Positions 53,997 to 63,713 of a stretch of 64,000 nt of DNA are shown here, piece after piece. Both the position numbers and the translations under genes were made by a program. This DNA comes from Polymorphum gilvum SL003B-26A1 (GTDB lineage: Bacteria > Pseudomonadota > Alphaproteobacteria > Rhizobiales > Stappiaceae). Position 1 is the first letter of the stretch, and each line of letters begins with the position of its first letter. The stretch is from NCBI RefSeq assembly GCF_000192745.1, contig NC_015259.1, positions 372,001-436,000 on the forward strand, given 5' to 3'. The notes beneath the pieces are model-generated. The model saw only the letters and a program-made list of their open reading frames with translations. It made no database searches and had not been told where the DNA came from.

Positions 53997-56868
53997 ATGA
54001 AGCGACTGCTGGTCGGACTGGGCGCCATCGCGCTCGTCGTCGCCACGACGGCCTTCGTCGTGCCGCTCCTGCTGCCCAGGGACGCGATCAAGGCGCGCGT
54101 GGTCGAAGAGGTCGAGGCGGCGACCGGCTGGCGGCTGCGTCTCGACGGGCCGGTGTCGATCGCCCTGCTGCCCGACTTCCGCCTGGAAACGCAGGACGTC
54201 GGCCTGTCCGGCGAGGCAGGGGCGGACGGCGTGGAATTCGCCAGGGCGCGCCGCGTCGATTTCTCGCTCGCCTGGGACGCGCTGTTCGGCGGCGCCGTGC
54301 GGGTCACCGGCCTGACCCTGGAAGGCCCGGAGATCCTGCTCGAAACTGATGGCGCCGGGCGCACCAGCTGGGCGCCGCGCCGGCCGCTGGCGCGCATCGA
54401 CAGCGTCTTCGACCAGTTCGATGCTGCCGCCGCGCCTGTACGGCCGGCTCCGGCGCCAGAGCGCGACTTGGCGCGCGACCCTGCCGGCGCCGCTGTCCCG
54501 CGCAACCTCGCCGTGTTGACCCGGATCGGCGTCGACGACCTGCGCATAGTCGACGGCCGGGTGGTCTACGCCGACCGCGCCGGCGGCGTCCGCCATGAAG
54601 TCACAGCGCTCAAAGCCCGCCTGTCCGTGCCCGCGCTCGACGCCGCCGCCCGGCTGGAGGGCGATTTTTCCTGGCGTGGCGTGCCGGTCGCGCTGGTCGC
54701 GCGCCTCGACAGCCCGCTGGCGCTCGCCCGCGGCGAGGCCGGCCGGATCGAGGCCGAGATCGGAAGCGGCACGGAGAAGTTGATCGTTTCGGGCACGGCG
54801 GCGGCCATACCGGCGCGCGCCGACCTCGCGGTCTCCGGCGAGGGGGCGTCGCTGGCTTCGCTGGCGGCGCTGGCCGGCATGGCGCTGCCTAGGGATCCCG
54901 GCGCTTACGTGCTGTCGGCGCGAATCGCGGCAGACGAGACGGCGGTCACAGTGTCCGCTCTCGACGCGCGCCTCGGCGGCCTCGTGCTGACCGGCGAGGC
55001 GAAGGCGGACCTCGCCGGCGAGCGGCCGCGGCTGACGGGGCGCCTCGCGTCGACGGGCGGCCGGTTGGAGGACCTGCTGGCGCTGGCCAGCCGACCGCTG
55101 CCGGCGTCGGGCACGCTCGGCGGCGACGTGTCCTTCGCGGCCAGCGGCACGGATGCGCCGGCGCTGCTTGCCTCGCTGACGCTTTCGGGGCGCGTCGCGC
55201 TTACCGGTGGGTCGGTCGCCGGTCTCGGGCTTGCGGCGGCGATCGGCGGCGATCCGGCAGCGGACCGGATCGAAGACCTCGACCTCGCGCTGACGTTCGA
55301 CAGTCTGGACAAGCCGGTTGCGCTCGACGGCCGGCTGGCCTGGCGCGGCGAGCGGTTCGCCGTCGCCGGCAGCGCCACGCCCGCGCCGATGCTCGCCGGA
55401 CTGGCCGCACCGGTGATGGTGCGCCTGTCGGGGACGCGCGTCGCCGTCGGCTTCGACGGCCGCGCCGACACCGCCGGGACGCTCGACGGTGGCGTGACGG
55501 TGGAGACGGCGGACCTGCGCGGCCTGCTCGCCTGGCTCGGCCGGCCGCTGCCGCCCGGCGACGGGCTGAAGGCCTTCTCGGCATCCGGCGTCTTCTCGGC
55601 GGAGACCGGTGCCTTCGCCTTCAGCGACACCACGTTTTCGCTCGACGGCATCAAGGGCAGGGGCGAGGGCCGGCTGGCCCTCGGCGCGGTGCCCGCGCTG
55701 AGCGCGCGTCTGGCGCTCGACACCCCTGGTGCTCGACCCCTATCTCGGCGGCGGCTCTGGGCCGGCGGCCGGCGGCGCGGGTGGCGGCGGGCCGGCCCGG
55801 GGCGGGGTCGGCGGCGCGGGCTGGAGCACCGATCCCATCGACCTGTCGGGCCTCAAGACGATCAACGCGGACCTGTCGCTGACCGCCCGGACGGCCCGCT
55901 GGGACCGCATCCAGGTCGGCGACAGCGCGCTCGCGGTGACCCTCGCCGGCGGCGTGCTGAAGGCGGATCTCTCCCGCATGGCGCTCTACGGCGGCTCGGG
56001 CAGCGGCAGCGTCGAGATCGATGCGGCCGGCGCGGTGCCGGCGGTCAAGGCCGGTTTCCGCTTGTCGGGCCTCGACGCCCATCCGTTCCTGACCGATGCG
56101 GCGGACTTCAAGTGGCTGGAAGGTGTCGCCGCTGCGGACCTCGACCTGACCACGGCCGGCGCCTCGCAGGCGCAGATGATCGGCGCGCTCGACGGCACGG
56201 CGCGGCTCGACTTCGCCGACGGCGCGATCCGCGGCATCAACATCCCGAAGATGGTGCGCGGCCTGTCGATCGAGACGCTGCTCGGCTGGCACAGCGTCGA
56301 GGTGGAAAAGACCGACTTCAGCTCGCTCGGCGCTTCGTTCCGCATCCGCAACGGCATCGCCGAGACCACCGACCTGGCGCTCGCCGGGCCGCTGGTGCGC
56401 ATGAGTGGGCGCGGCACCACCGACATGCCGGCGCGCACGCTCGACTGGCGCGTCGAGCCGGAAGTGGTGCCGACGCTCGAAGGCCAGGCGCCGGCCCCGC
56501 GCAAGAAGGGCGAGACGCGCGACCTCGCCGGGCTCGGCGTGCCGATCGTGATCCGGGGGTCGTGGGCGAACCCGGCGATCTATCCCGACATCGAGGGCAT
56601 CCTGGACAACCCCGAAGCGGCCTACAGGAAGCTGGAGGCGATCGGCGGCGATCTCGTCAAGATCCTCAAGGCCAAGCCGGACGAGGCGCTCGCCACCGCC
56701 GCCGGCAAGGCGATCGAGCAGGCGACCGGCGGCAGGACGCAGATCGACGTGCAGAAGGTGCTCGAGGGCGAGGTCAACGACCAGGACGTGTTGAAGGCGG
56801 TAGAGGAAGGCTTCGGCCTGCCGCAGGGACTGCTTGGCTCCTTCGGCCTCGGCAAGAAGAAGGACTGA
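53997..56868 (+). CDS. AsmA-family envelope protein with a single-base frameshift
   Basis: From the ATG at 53997 an AsmA N-terminus is read: a membrane anchor (LLVGLGAIALVVATTAFVVP), then RDAIKARVVEEVEAATGWRL. The frame leaves family sequence after ARLALDT at about 55725. The other frame continues in phase as LVLDPYLGGGSG to the family C-terminus (PIVIRGSWANPAIYPDIEGI) and a stop at 56868. One extra C in the CCCC run at 55723-55726 accounts for it; three C would give DTLVLDPYLGG. Restored length is about 956 residues. AsmA proteins bridge the envelope and move or monitor lipids. Confidence 0.8.
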
Positions 56869-56891
56869 GGCCGGCAGGAGCCGCCGCCTGT

Positions 56892-57485
56892 TCAGTCGAG
56901 CGCGGCGATCATGCGGGCGACGCCGTCGGCGATCGTGCCGGTGTTGTCCACGCGCGCCACATGGGGCACGTCGGGAAGGTCGAGATCTGCGCGGTCGAGC
57001 CGGCGTTCGATCTCCTCGCGGCTCTCGCGGCCGCGGGCGGCGAGGCGTTCGGCCAGCACCGACCGCGGCGCGGTGACCAGCAGCACGCGCACGTCGGCGT
57101 ATTTGGTGAAGGCCTGCGACAGCACGCCGCGCGAGCCGTTGGCGATCACGGTGCCGCCGGCCAGGATCGTCGCGTCGATGGTCCGCGGCAGGACGTAGCC
57201 GAGCCCATGCGCGCGCCAGGCGAGGCCGACGTCGCCGGCGGCGACCAGGCGCTCGAAGTCCTCGGACGACAGGGTGTCGTGGTCCTCGGCGGCAGCGTCG
57301 GGCGTGCGGGTGATGAGCCGGCGGGCGAACATGTAACGCGGATCGCCGGCGAGATGCGCGCGCAGCGCGGTCATCAGCGTGTCCTTGCCGGCGCCGCTCG
57401 GGCCGACGACGAGCACCAGCCGGCCCGGACCGATCCGTCCGTCCGCGGCTGGCACCCGCCGATGATCTGTCGCGCTGTCGGTCAT
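56892..57485 (-). CDS. phnN: Ribose 1,5-bisphosphokinase
   Basis: The 197-residue guanylate-kinase-like protein has a P-loop VVGPSGAGKDTLM and a ARRLITRTPDAAAEDHD segment matching PhnN. PhnN makes PRPP from ribose 1,5-bisphosphate at the end of C-P lyase catabolism. It is the last gene of the phn operon, 34 bp after phnM. Confidence 0.95.
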   Translation of the reverse strand: MTDSATDHRRVPAADGRIGPGRLVLVVGPSGAGKDTLMTALRAHLAGDPRYMFARRLITRTPDAAAEDHDTLSSEDFERLVAAGDVGLAWRAHGLGYVLPRTIDATILAGGTVIANGSRGVLSQAFTKYADVRVLLVTAPRSVLAERLAARGRESREEIERRLDRADLDLPDVPHVARVDNTGTIADGVARMIAALD

Positions 57486-57519
57486 GGCTTTCCTGGGCCC
57501 CTTTTCGAGGATGTCGGGC

Positions 57520-58662
57520 TTACGCCACGCGCCGGCCTTCGCGCCAGACGCCGCGGATGATCGGCACGTTGCCGACGAGGCGGACCTGGACGAGGTCGGC
57601 GCGCCGGCCGTCGGCGATCTGCCCGCGGTCGGTCAGGCCGACCAGGGCGGCGGGCGTGCTGGTGACCATGGCGACCGCTTGCGGCAGGGAGACCGTCTCG
57701 ATCTCCTCGGCGAGCTGGAACGCGGCCTGGATCAGCGACACGGGAACGTAGTCCGAAGACAGGATATCGAGGACGCCGGCCTCGGCGAGTTCGCGGGCGG
57801 AGACGTTGCCCGAATGCGAGCCGCCGCGCACCACGTTCGGTCCGCCCATCAGCACGCCCATGCCGGCGGCGTGCGAGGCGCGGGCGGCCTCGATCGTGGT
57901 CGGGAACTCGGCGATGCGGGTATCGAGCGCGATGGCCTCGTCGACATGGGCCTCGGTGGCGTCGTCGTGGCTGGCGACGATGATGCCGCGTGCGCGGGCG
58001 GCATCCGCCAGCAGCCTGCGGTGGCGCGGCGCGATGTCGTCGGCACGGGCCCGGCGCTTGGCGATGAAGGCGGCCATCTCCTCGTCGGAAAAGCCCTTCT
58101 TCGACTGGTAATAGACCTTGTAGGCGTCCAGCGAGACGAACTGGCGCTGGCCGGGCGTATGGTCCATCAGCGAGATCAGCCGCACGCGATCGTCGTCGGC
58201 GAACACCTCGTAGCCGTCCATGACGTCGGGCGCCGACACCTCGCAGCGCAGGTGGATGTAATGGTCGGCGCGCAGCCGGTTCTCGCGCTGGCTGGTCTCG
58301 ATTGCGTCGGCCAGGGCGCGCATGTCGTCGGCCTTGAGGTCGGCGTCCTCGTCCATGCCGATGCGCAGGGCGTCGAACACGGTGGTGATGCCCGAACAGG
58401 CGATCTGGGCGTCGTGGGCCTGGACTGAGGAGACCGGGTTCCAGCGCACGCGCGGCCGCGGCGCATAGTGGGTCTCCAGGTGGTCGGTATGCAACTCGAC
58501 CAGACCGGGCAACAGGTAGTCGCCCTCGCAGTCGTGGCCGAGGGCGGAGGGTCCTTCGGCGATGGTCTCGATGCGCCCGTTGCGGACCGAGAGGCTGCCG
58601 TCCACGACGGCGTCGGGAAGCACCAGGCGGGCATTCCGGAAGACGGAGGACAGGTCGCTCAT
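57520..58662 (-). CDS. phnM: Alpha-D-ribose 1-methylphosphonate 5-triphosphate diphosphatase
   Basis: I chose the ATG at 58662 (AAGGA 6 bp upstream; MSDLSSVFRNARLVLPDAVV), giving 380 residues. The amidohydrolase metal motif is LVELHTDHLETH, and ASHDDATEAHVDEA carries further ligands. PhnM removes pyrophosphate from the ribose triphosphate intermediate. It starts 10 bp after the DUF1045 gene. Confidence 0.95.
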   Translation of the reverse strand: MSDLSSVFRNARLVLPDAVVDGSLSVRNGRIETIAEGPSALGHDCEGDYLLPGLVELHTDHLETHYAPRPRVRWNPVSSVQAHDAQIACSGITTVFDALRIGMDEDADLKADDMRALADAIETSQRENRLRADHYIHLRCEVSAPDVMDGYEVFADDDRVRLISLMDHTPGQRQFVSLDAYKVYYQSKKGFSDEEMAAFIAKRRARADDIAPRHRRLLADAARARGIIVASHDDATEAHVDEAIALDTRIAEFPTTIEAARASHAAGMGVLMGGPNVVRGGSHSGNVSARELAEAGVLDILSSDYVPVSLIQAAFQLAEEIETVSLPQAVAMVTSTPAALVGLTDRGQIADGRRADLVQVRLVGNVPIIRGVWREGRRVA

Positions 58663-58672
58663 TGATGGTCCT

Positions 58673-59392
58673 TCAGGCATTGGAGTCAACCGGCGCGTCG
58701 GCGCTGCCGGTCAGGGACAGGATTTCGAGGACCCGGAACGGTGCGCCGCGCTCGGGTTCGACGAACAGGCCGAGACTGTCGATCGTCCTCGGTCGGCCAG
58801 TCAGGGCGGCAAAATGGCGGTCGGCGGCGACGTGGAGCACAGCCGCCTCGCCGGGGTCTTCGAGCCGGCCGCTCAGGGTCATGTGGAAGCGGAAGTCCTC
58901 GAACACGTAAGGGTATCCCCAGGCACGCAGGTAATCGTCCTGGCGCGGGCTCAGGCCCGAGGCGCGGCGACGGGCGATGTCGGCGTCCGAAAGCGGTGCG
59001 CGGAACGGTTCGAAGGCGCGCACGCAGCCGGCCGCCAGCGCGTCCAGCGCCGGCGCGGAGGCGACGGGCGTCAAGGCCAGGAAGCTGCCGAGCCGGGAGA
59101 CGGCGAGGCCGGGGATCTCGAACGGCGCCGTGCGGGCGGCAAAGGATGCGAAGGCCTGCCGCAACTGTGCCTCCGTGCTGCCTTCGGCCAGCGCAAACGG
59201 CGGTTTCAGCGTGGCGTGGAAGCCGTAGCGGCGCGGCTCGGCGGTCAGTTCCGCGACGCGGTCGGCGGTCAGGCCGTGGATCGGCGGCAGGGGCAGGGCT
59301 ACGCCCGAAACGGCGTCGCGGCCGAGCCAGGCGGCGCCGGACCGGGTCAGGCCGTCATCGTGCGGGGCGGTGTAGTAGAGGGCGTAGCGCAT
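58673..59392 (-). CDS. DUF1045 protein, 2H-phosphoesterase superfamily
   Basis: The 239-residue protein (MRYALYYTAPHDDG) has the paired HxT motifs of the 2H fold: GFHATLKPPF and FHMTLSG. DUF1045 proteins are almost always in C-P lyase operons. A role in opening the ribose 1,2-cyclic phosphate, replacing PhnP, is plausible because no phnP is in the operon seen here; this is inferred. A 111-bp gap, holding a small GGACA/TGTCC hairpin, separates it from phnL. Confidence 0.85.
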   Translation of the reverse strand: MRYALYYTAPHDDGLTRSGAAWLGRDAVSGVALPLPPIHGLTADRVAELTAEPRRYGFHATLKPPFALAEGSTEAQLRQAFASFAARTAPFEIPGLAVSRLGSFLALTPVASAPALDALAAGCVRAFEPFRAPLSDADIARRRASGLSPRQDDYLRAWGYPYVFEDFRFHMTLSGRLEDPGEAAVLHVAADRHFAALTGRPRTIDSLGLFVEPERGAPFRVLEILSLTGSADAPVDSNA

Positions 59393-59503
59393 GGTCTGGG
59401 TCGGACGGGTCGAGGCAGAATCACCGGACAGGTGTCCGAAGTAAGCGCGGGAAGTGTCTTTCCTGTGACAGCGGCGACGTCGTCCGCCGCGCTCAGGCTG
59501 CGT

Positions 59504-60208
59504 TCAGGCCGCCGCGGCCGCCGAGAAGGCTGTGACGTCGACGATGCGGTCGGCGATGCGCTCGCGCACGTCAGTGTCGTGCAGGATACCGAGCATGGCG
59601 ACGCCGGCGCGCTTCTTCTCCCTGACCAGATCCACCACCACGGCGCGGTTGGCGGCGTCGAGCGAGGCGGTCGGCTCGTCCAGAAGCAGCAGCGGGTAGT
59701 GCGCGATGAAGCCGCGCGCGATGTTGACGCGCTGCTGCTCGCCGCCGGAGAAGGTCGCCGGCGGCAGGCGCCACAGCGCCTCGGGCACGTTCAGCCGGGC
59801 GAGCAGGTCGCGCGCTATGGCGAGGGCTGCGTCCTCCGGCGTGCCCTGGGCGACGAGCGGTTCGGCGACCACGGCGACCGCCGGCACGCGCGGGATGACG
59901 CGCAGGAACTGGCTGACATAGCCGATCGTCGACTTGCGCAGCTGCAGGATCCGGCGCGGCTCAGCCCTGGCGACGTTGACGATGGTCTCGCCCTCGGTGA
60001 CCAGGATCTGGCCGCGCTCGCAGCGGTAGTTGCCGTAGATCATCTTCAGGATCGAGCTCTTGCCGGCGCCGGACGGACCGCCGAGGACGACGCATTCGCC
60101 GGCCTCGACGGCGAAGTCGACGCCGGCGACGACCGGGATACGGATGCCGTCCTGCAGGTGCATCGTGAAGTTCTTGGCAACGTCGTTGAGACACAGGCGG
60201 GTGCGCAT
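59504..60208 (-). CDS. phnL: C-P lyase complex ATP-binding protein PhnL
   Basis: The 234-residue ABC-type ATPase has Walker A GGPSGAGKSS, signature FSGGEQQRVNIARGF and Walker B LLLLDEPTASLD. PhnL is needed for C-P lyase function, not for transport. It starts 9 bp after phnK. Confidence 0.95.
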   Translation of the reverse strand: MRTRLCLNDVAKNFTMHLQDGIRIPVVAGVDFAVEAGECVVLGGPSGAGKSSILKMIYGNYRCERGQILVTEGETIVNVARAEPRRILQLRKSTIGYVSQFLRVIPRVPAVAVVAEPLVAQGTPEDAALAIARDLLARLNVPEALWRLPPATFSGGEQQRVNIARGFIAHYPLLLLDEPTASLDAANRAVVVDLVREKKRAGVAMLGILHDTDVRERIADRIVDVTAFSAAAAA

Positions 60209-60217
60209 GGGAGTTCC

Positions 60218-61030
60218 TCAGACCTGCAGGATGGACGAGACGAGAAGCTGGGTGTAGGGCGCCTGCGGGTCGTCGAGGACCTGGTCGGTCAGGCCGGTCT
60301 CGATCACCTCGCCGTGGCGCATGACCATCATGCGGTGCGACAGCAGCCGGGCGACCGCGAGGTCGTGGGTGACGATCACCACCGAGAGGCCGAGGTCGGC
60401 GACCAGCCCGCGCAGCAGGTCGAGCAGGCGCGCCTGCACCGACACGTCCAGCCCGCCGGTCGGCTCGTCCATGAACACCAGGCGCGGATGGGTAACCAGG
60501 TTGCGGGCGATCTGCAGCCGCTGGCGCATGCCGCCGGAGAAGGCGCGCGGGTCGTCGTCGATGCGCCCGGTCTCGATCTCGACGCGCTCCAGCCAGTCGG
60601 AGGCCCTGGCGCGGATGTCGCCGTAGTGGCGCGCGCCGACGGCCATCAGCCGCTCGCCGACGTTGGCGCCGGCCGAGACCGTCATGCGCAGGCCGTCGGC
60701 GGCGTTCTGGTGCACGAAACCCCAGTCGGTGCGCATCAGCAGCCGGCGTTCGGCCTCGGTCAGCTGATAGAGGTCGCGCATGGCGCCGTCGCGCATGCGG
60801 TACTCGACGACGCCGGCGGTCGGCGCCAGGCGGGTCGCCAGGCAGTTGAGCAGGGTGGTCTTGCCTGAGCCGCTCTCGCCGACGATGGCGAGCACCTCGC
60901 CGGGCCACAGCTCGAAGGAGACGTTCCGGCAGCCGATGCGGTCGCCGTAGAAGCGGGTGACGCCGCTGGCGCGCAGCAGAGGCTCGTCGGACAGGGAGGC
61001 GAGCGGGCGGGCGATCGGGTGGTCGGTCAT
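60218..61030 (-). CDS. phnK: C-P lyase complex ATP-binding protein PhnK
   Basis: The ATG at 61030 gives 270 residues (MTDHPIARPLASL). It has Walker A GESGSGKTT, signature FSGGMRQRLQIARNL and Walker B VFMDEPTGGLDV. PhnK binds the PhnGHIJ core. Its start overlaps the phnJ stop by four bases (ATGA). Confidence 0.95.
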   Translation of the reverse strand: MTDHPIARPLASLSDEPLLRASGVTRFYGDRIGCRNVSFELWPGEVLAIVGESGSGKTTLLNCLATRLAPTAGVVEYRMRDGAMRDLYQLTEAERRLLMRTDWGFVHQNAADGLRMTVSAGANVGERLMAVGARHYGDIRARASDWLERVEIETGRIDDDPRAFSGGMRQRLQIARNLVTHPRLVFMDEPTGGLDVSVQARLLDLLRGLVADLGLSVVIVTHDLAVARLLSHRMMVMRHGEVIETGLTDQVLDDPQAPYTQLLVSSILQV

Positions 61031-61968
61031 TCTCCGGACTCCTTCAGGACGGAAGTGGGAGGATTCTCGGACTCGTTCGCAAAGGCCGGATCGGCCGCCA
61101 TCTCGCCGCGGTGGCCGGCCGCGCGGCGCTCCTCGCAATGGTCGCTGTCTGAGCAGACGAACATGCGTCCGCCGCGGTCGTCGAGCACGACCTCGTCCAG
61201 GTAGACACCCTCCGCGCCGCACAAGGCGCAAGGTTTTTCAAAGCGTTGCACCTCGAAAGGATAGTCCTCGAAGTCAAGACTGACGACCCGGGTATAGGGC
61301 GGCACGGCATAGATGCGCTTCTCGCGGCCGGCGCCGTAGAGCTGCAGCGCCTTCATGTTGTCGAGCTTCGGGTTGTCGAACTTCGGCGTCGGCGAGGGGT
61401 CCATGACATAGCGTCCCTCGACCTTGACCGGATAGGCATAAGTCGTCGCGATATGGCCGTGGCGGGCGATGTCCTCGTACAGCTTCACGTGCATGAGCCC
61501 ATATTCTTCAAGGGCATGCATCTTGCGGGTCTCAGTCTCGCGCGGCTCCAGGAAGCGCAGCGGCTCGGGAATAGGCACCTGGAAGACGAGGATCTGATCC
61601 TCCGTCAGTTCCCGCTCGGGAATCCGGTGTCGGGTCTGGATCACGCTCGCCTCGGCGGTCACGGTCGTGGTCCTGACCCGGGCCGTCTTCTCGAAGAAGC
61701 CGCGGATCGCGACCGCGTTGGTGGTGTCGTCGGAACCCTGGTCGATGACCTTGAGGACATCGTCTCGGCCAAGCACGGCGGCGGTCACCTGGACGCCGCC
61801 CGTGCCCCAGCCGTAGGGCATCGGCATCTCGCGCGAGGCGAACGGCACCTGGTAGCCGGGAATCGCAATCGCCTTCAAAATCGCCCGTCGAATCATGCGC
61901 TTGGTCTGTTCGTCGAGATAGGCGAAGTTGTAGTCTGCAGCATCGGGAGCGGGGAGCGGGGTGGTCAT
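61027..61968 (-). CDS. phnJ: C-P lyase radical SAM enzyme PhnJ
   Basis: The ATG at 61968 gives 313 residues. The cluster motif near the C-terminus is CX2CX21CX5C (starting CALC, ending with CSDSDHC), exactly that of PhnJ, which cleaves the carbon-phosphorus bond. The N-terminal part (DQGSDDTTNAVAIRGFFEKT) matches the family. It overlaps phnI by four bases and phnK by four. Confidence 0.97.
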   Translation of the reverse strand: MTTPLPAPDAADYNFAYLDEQTKRMIRRAILKAIAIPGYQVPFASREMPMPYGWGTGGVQVTAAVLGRDDVLKVIDQGSDDTTNAVAIRGFFEKTARVRTTTVTAEASVIQTRHRIPERELTEDQILVFQVPIPEPLRFLEPRETETRKMHALEEYGLMHVKLYEDIARHGHIATTYAYPVKVEGRYVMDPSPTPKFDNPKLDNMKALQLYGAGREKRIYAVPPYTRVVSLDFEDYPFEVQRFEKPCALCGAEGVYLDEVVLDDRGGRMFVCSDSDHCEERRAAGHRGEMAADPAFANESENPPTSVLKESGE

Positions 61969-63083
61969 TCGGCGGCCTCCTTGCGGGTTGCGGCCTCGGC
62001 GGCGTCGGCCGCGCGGCGGCGCTGCCATTCGTCGCGCATGCGCCGGACGAGGTCGAGTTCGGCCTGGAAATCGACGTAATGCGGCAGCTTGAGGTGTTCG
62101 ACGAAGCCGGTCGCCTGGACGTTGTCGGAATGCGACAGGACGAATTCCTCGTCCTGCGCCGGCGCGACCCGGTCCTCGCCCAGTTCTCCGGCGCGCAGCG
62201 AACGGTCGACCAGCGCCATGGACATGGCCTTGCGCTCGAGCTGGCCGAAGACGAGACCGTAGCCGCGCGTGAACTGTGGCGGTGCCTTGGCCGAACCCTT
62301 GAACTGGTTGACCATCTGGCACTCTGTGACCTTGATGCGGCCGAGGGTGACGGCAAAGCCGAGTTCCTCGGCGAAGAACTCGACCTCGACCGCGCCGTAG
62401 CGGATCTCGCCGGCAAAGGGGTGGGTGCGGCCGTAGCCGCGCTGAGTCGAATAGGCCAGCGCCAGCAGGAAGCCCTCGTCGCCGCGGGCGAGGTTCTGCA
62501 GGCGCAGGTCGCGGTCGGCCGGAAAGGCCAGCGGCTCGCGGGTCAGGTCGCCGACGGCGCCGTCCGCGGCACACGGGGCGTCCGGTTCCATCAGCCCCTC
62601 GTCGCCGAGCAGGTCGGTGACGCGCGGCATCCGCTCGTCGTGCGTCTCGGCGCGGACCGGCTCGGGAAGGTCAGCATCGGCGGCTTCGACGAAATCGAGC
62701 AGCCGATGCGTGTAGTCGAAGGTCGGGCCGAGCAACTGACCGCCGGGCAGGTCCTTGAAGGTCGCCGAGATGCGTCGCTCGACCAGCATGCGGGCGGTAT
62801 CGACAGGCTGGCTGTAACCGAAGCGCGGCAGGGTCGTGCGGTAGGCGCGCAGCAGGAAGATGGCCTCGATCAGGTCGCCGCGCGCCTGGCGGATCGCCAG
62901 GGCGGCTAGCGTCTCGTCGTAGAGCGAGCCTTCGCCCATGACCCGGGAAACGGCGATGGCGAGTTGGCCGGCGATCTGGTCGAGCGTCAGCGTCGGCACG
63001 CTTCGGTCGCCGCGGCGCCGGTGCGCGAGCAGGCGATGGGCGTTGCGGATCGCCTTTTCCCCGCCCTTGACGGCAACATACAT
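61965..63083 (-). CDS. phnI: C-P lyase core subunit PhnI
   Basis: The 372-residue protein starts MYVAVKGGEKAIRNAHRLLA, the typical PhnI opening, and has HPFAGEIRYGAVEVEF later on. PhnI is a core subunit with nucleosidase-type activity that joins phosphonate to ribose triphosphate with PhnGHL. It starts 3 bp after phnH. Confidence 0.96.
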   Translation of the reverse strand: MYVAVKGGEKAIRNAHRLLAHRRRGDRSVPTLTLDQIAGQLAIAVSRVMGEGSLYDETLAALAIRQARGDLIEAIFLLRAYRTTLPRFGYSQPVDTARMLVERRISATFKDLPGGQLLGPTFDYTHRLLDFVEAADADLPEPVRAETHDERMPRVTDLLGDEGLMEPDAPCAADGAVGDLTREPLAFPADRDLRLQNLARGDEGFLLALAYSTQRGYGRTHPFAGEIRYGAVEVEFFAEELGFAVTLGRIKVTECQMVNQFKGSAKAPPQFTRGYGLVFGQLERKAMSMALVDRSLRAGELGEDRVAPAQDEEFVLSHSDNVQATGFVEHLKLPHYVDFQAELDLVRRMRDEWQRRRAADAAEAATRKEAAE

Positions 63084-63086
63084 GGC

Positions 63087-63713
63087 TCAGGCCTCCTGCT
63101 TGCAGATCGTCGTGGAGCGCGGCAACCCGGCGATGCGGCCATCGGCGGCGAACAGGATGTCGGCGCCGCGCGGGAACAGGCGGCGGTTCTCGCGCGCCTG
63201 GTCCCAGAACAGTGGCGACAGGGGCGCAGCTGAGAACGGCTGTTCGGAGGCAATGCCGGGACCCGAGAGAATGACGCCGGGGCGGTCCGCGATCTGCCTG
63301 ACCTGGAGGATCAGGGTTGCGGAGCGGTCGGGGTATTCCGCCGTTCCGGCGGGAAAGTTGCCGAGGCCGGGCATATGCTCGGGATCGGACACAAGCGCGA
63401 AGGCGGCCTCGAGCGGCTGGGCCACCACCGGCGCCCCGGTGTGGAACTTCAGCCAGGCGCAGACATCGCGGCTGCGGGCCAGCGGGCCGTCGAGCCACAG
63501 CGGCGTGTCGTAGTCGAGCAGGGTCAGGGCGAGGGCGGCCGCGGTCGGCGTCAGCGGCGCCGGCGGCTGCAGGCCGGCGCTGTCCAGGCTCCGGATCAGG
63601 CCGGGTCGCGACAGGGCGGTCATGACGGTTCGGAACACGCGCTGGGCGTCGTGGACGGGATCGGCGAAGCCGGGTCTCGGGGCCGTCCGGGCGGCAAGGG
63701 TGCCGGTGGTCAT
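63087..63713 (-). CDS. phnH: C-P lyase core subunit PhnH
   Basis: The 208-residue protein contains FADPVHDAQRVFRTVMTALS, the usual PhnH start, and HTGAPVVAQPLEAAFAL. PhnH is part of the PhnGHIJ core. Its ATG overlaps the phnG stop by one base (63713). Confidence 0.95.
   Translation of the reverse strand: MTTGTLAARTAPRPGFADPVHDAQRVFRTVMTALSRPGLIRSLDSAGLQPPAPLTPTAAALALTLLDYDTPLWLDGPLARSRDVCAWLKFHTGAPVVAQPLEAAFALVSDPEHMPGLGNFPAGTAEYPDRSATLILQVRQIADRPGVILSGPGIASEQPFSAAPLSPLFWDQARENRRLFPRGADILFAADGRIAGLPRSTTICKQEA

Noticed and set aside
53997-57560. Uninterrupted 1187-codon frame from the AsmA start into the phn operon
   Set aside because: After about 55725 the translation becomes Arg/Gly-rich nonsense; the AsmA C-terminus is in the other frame.
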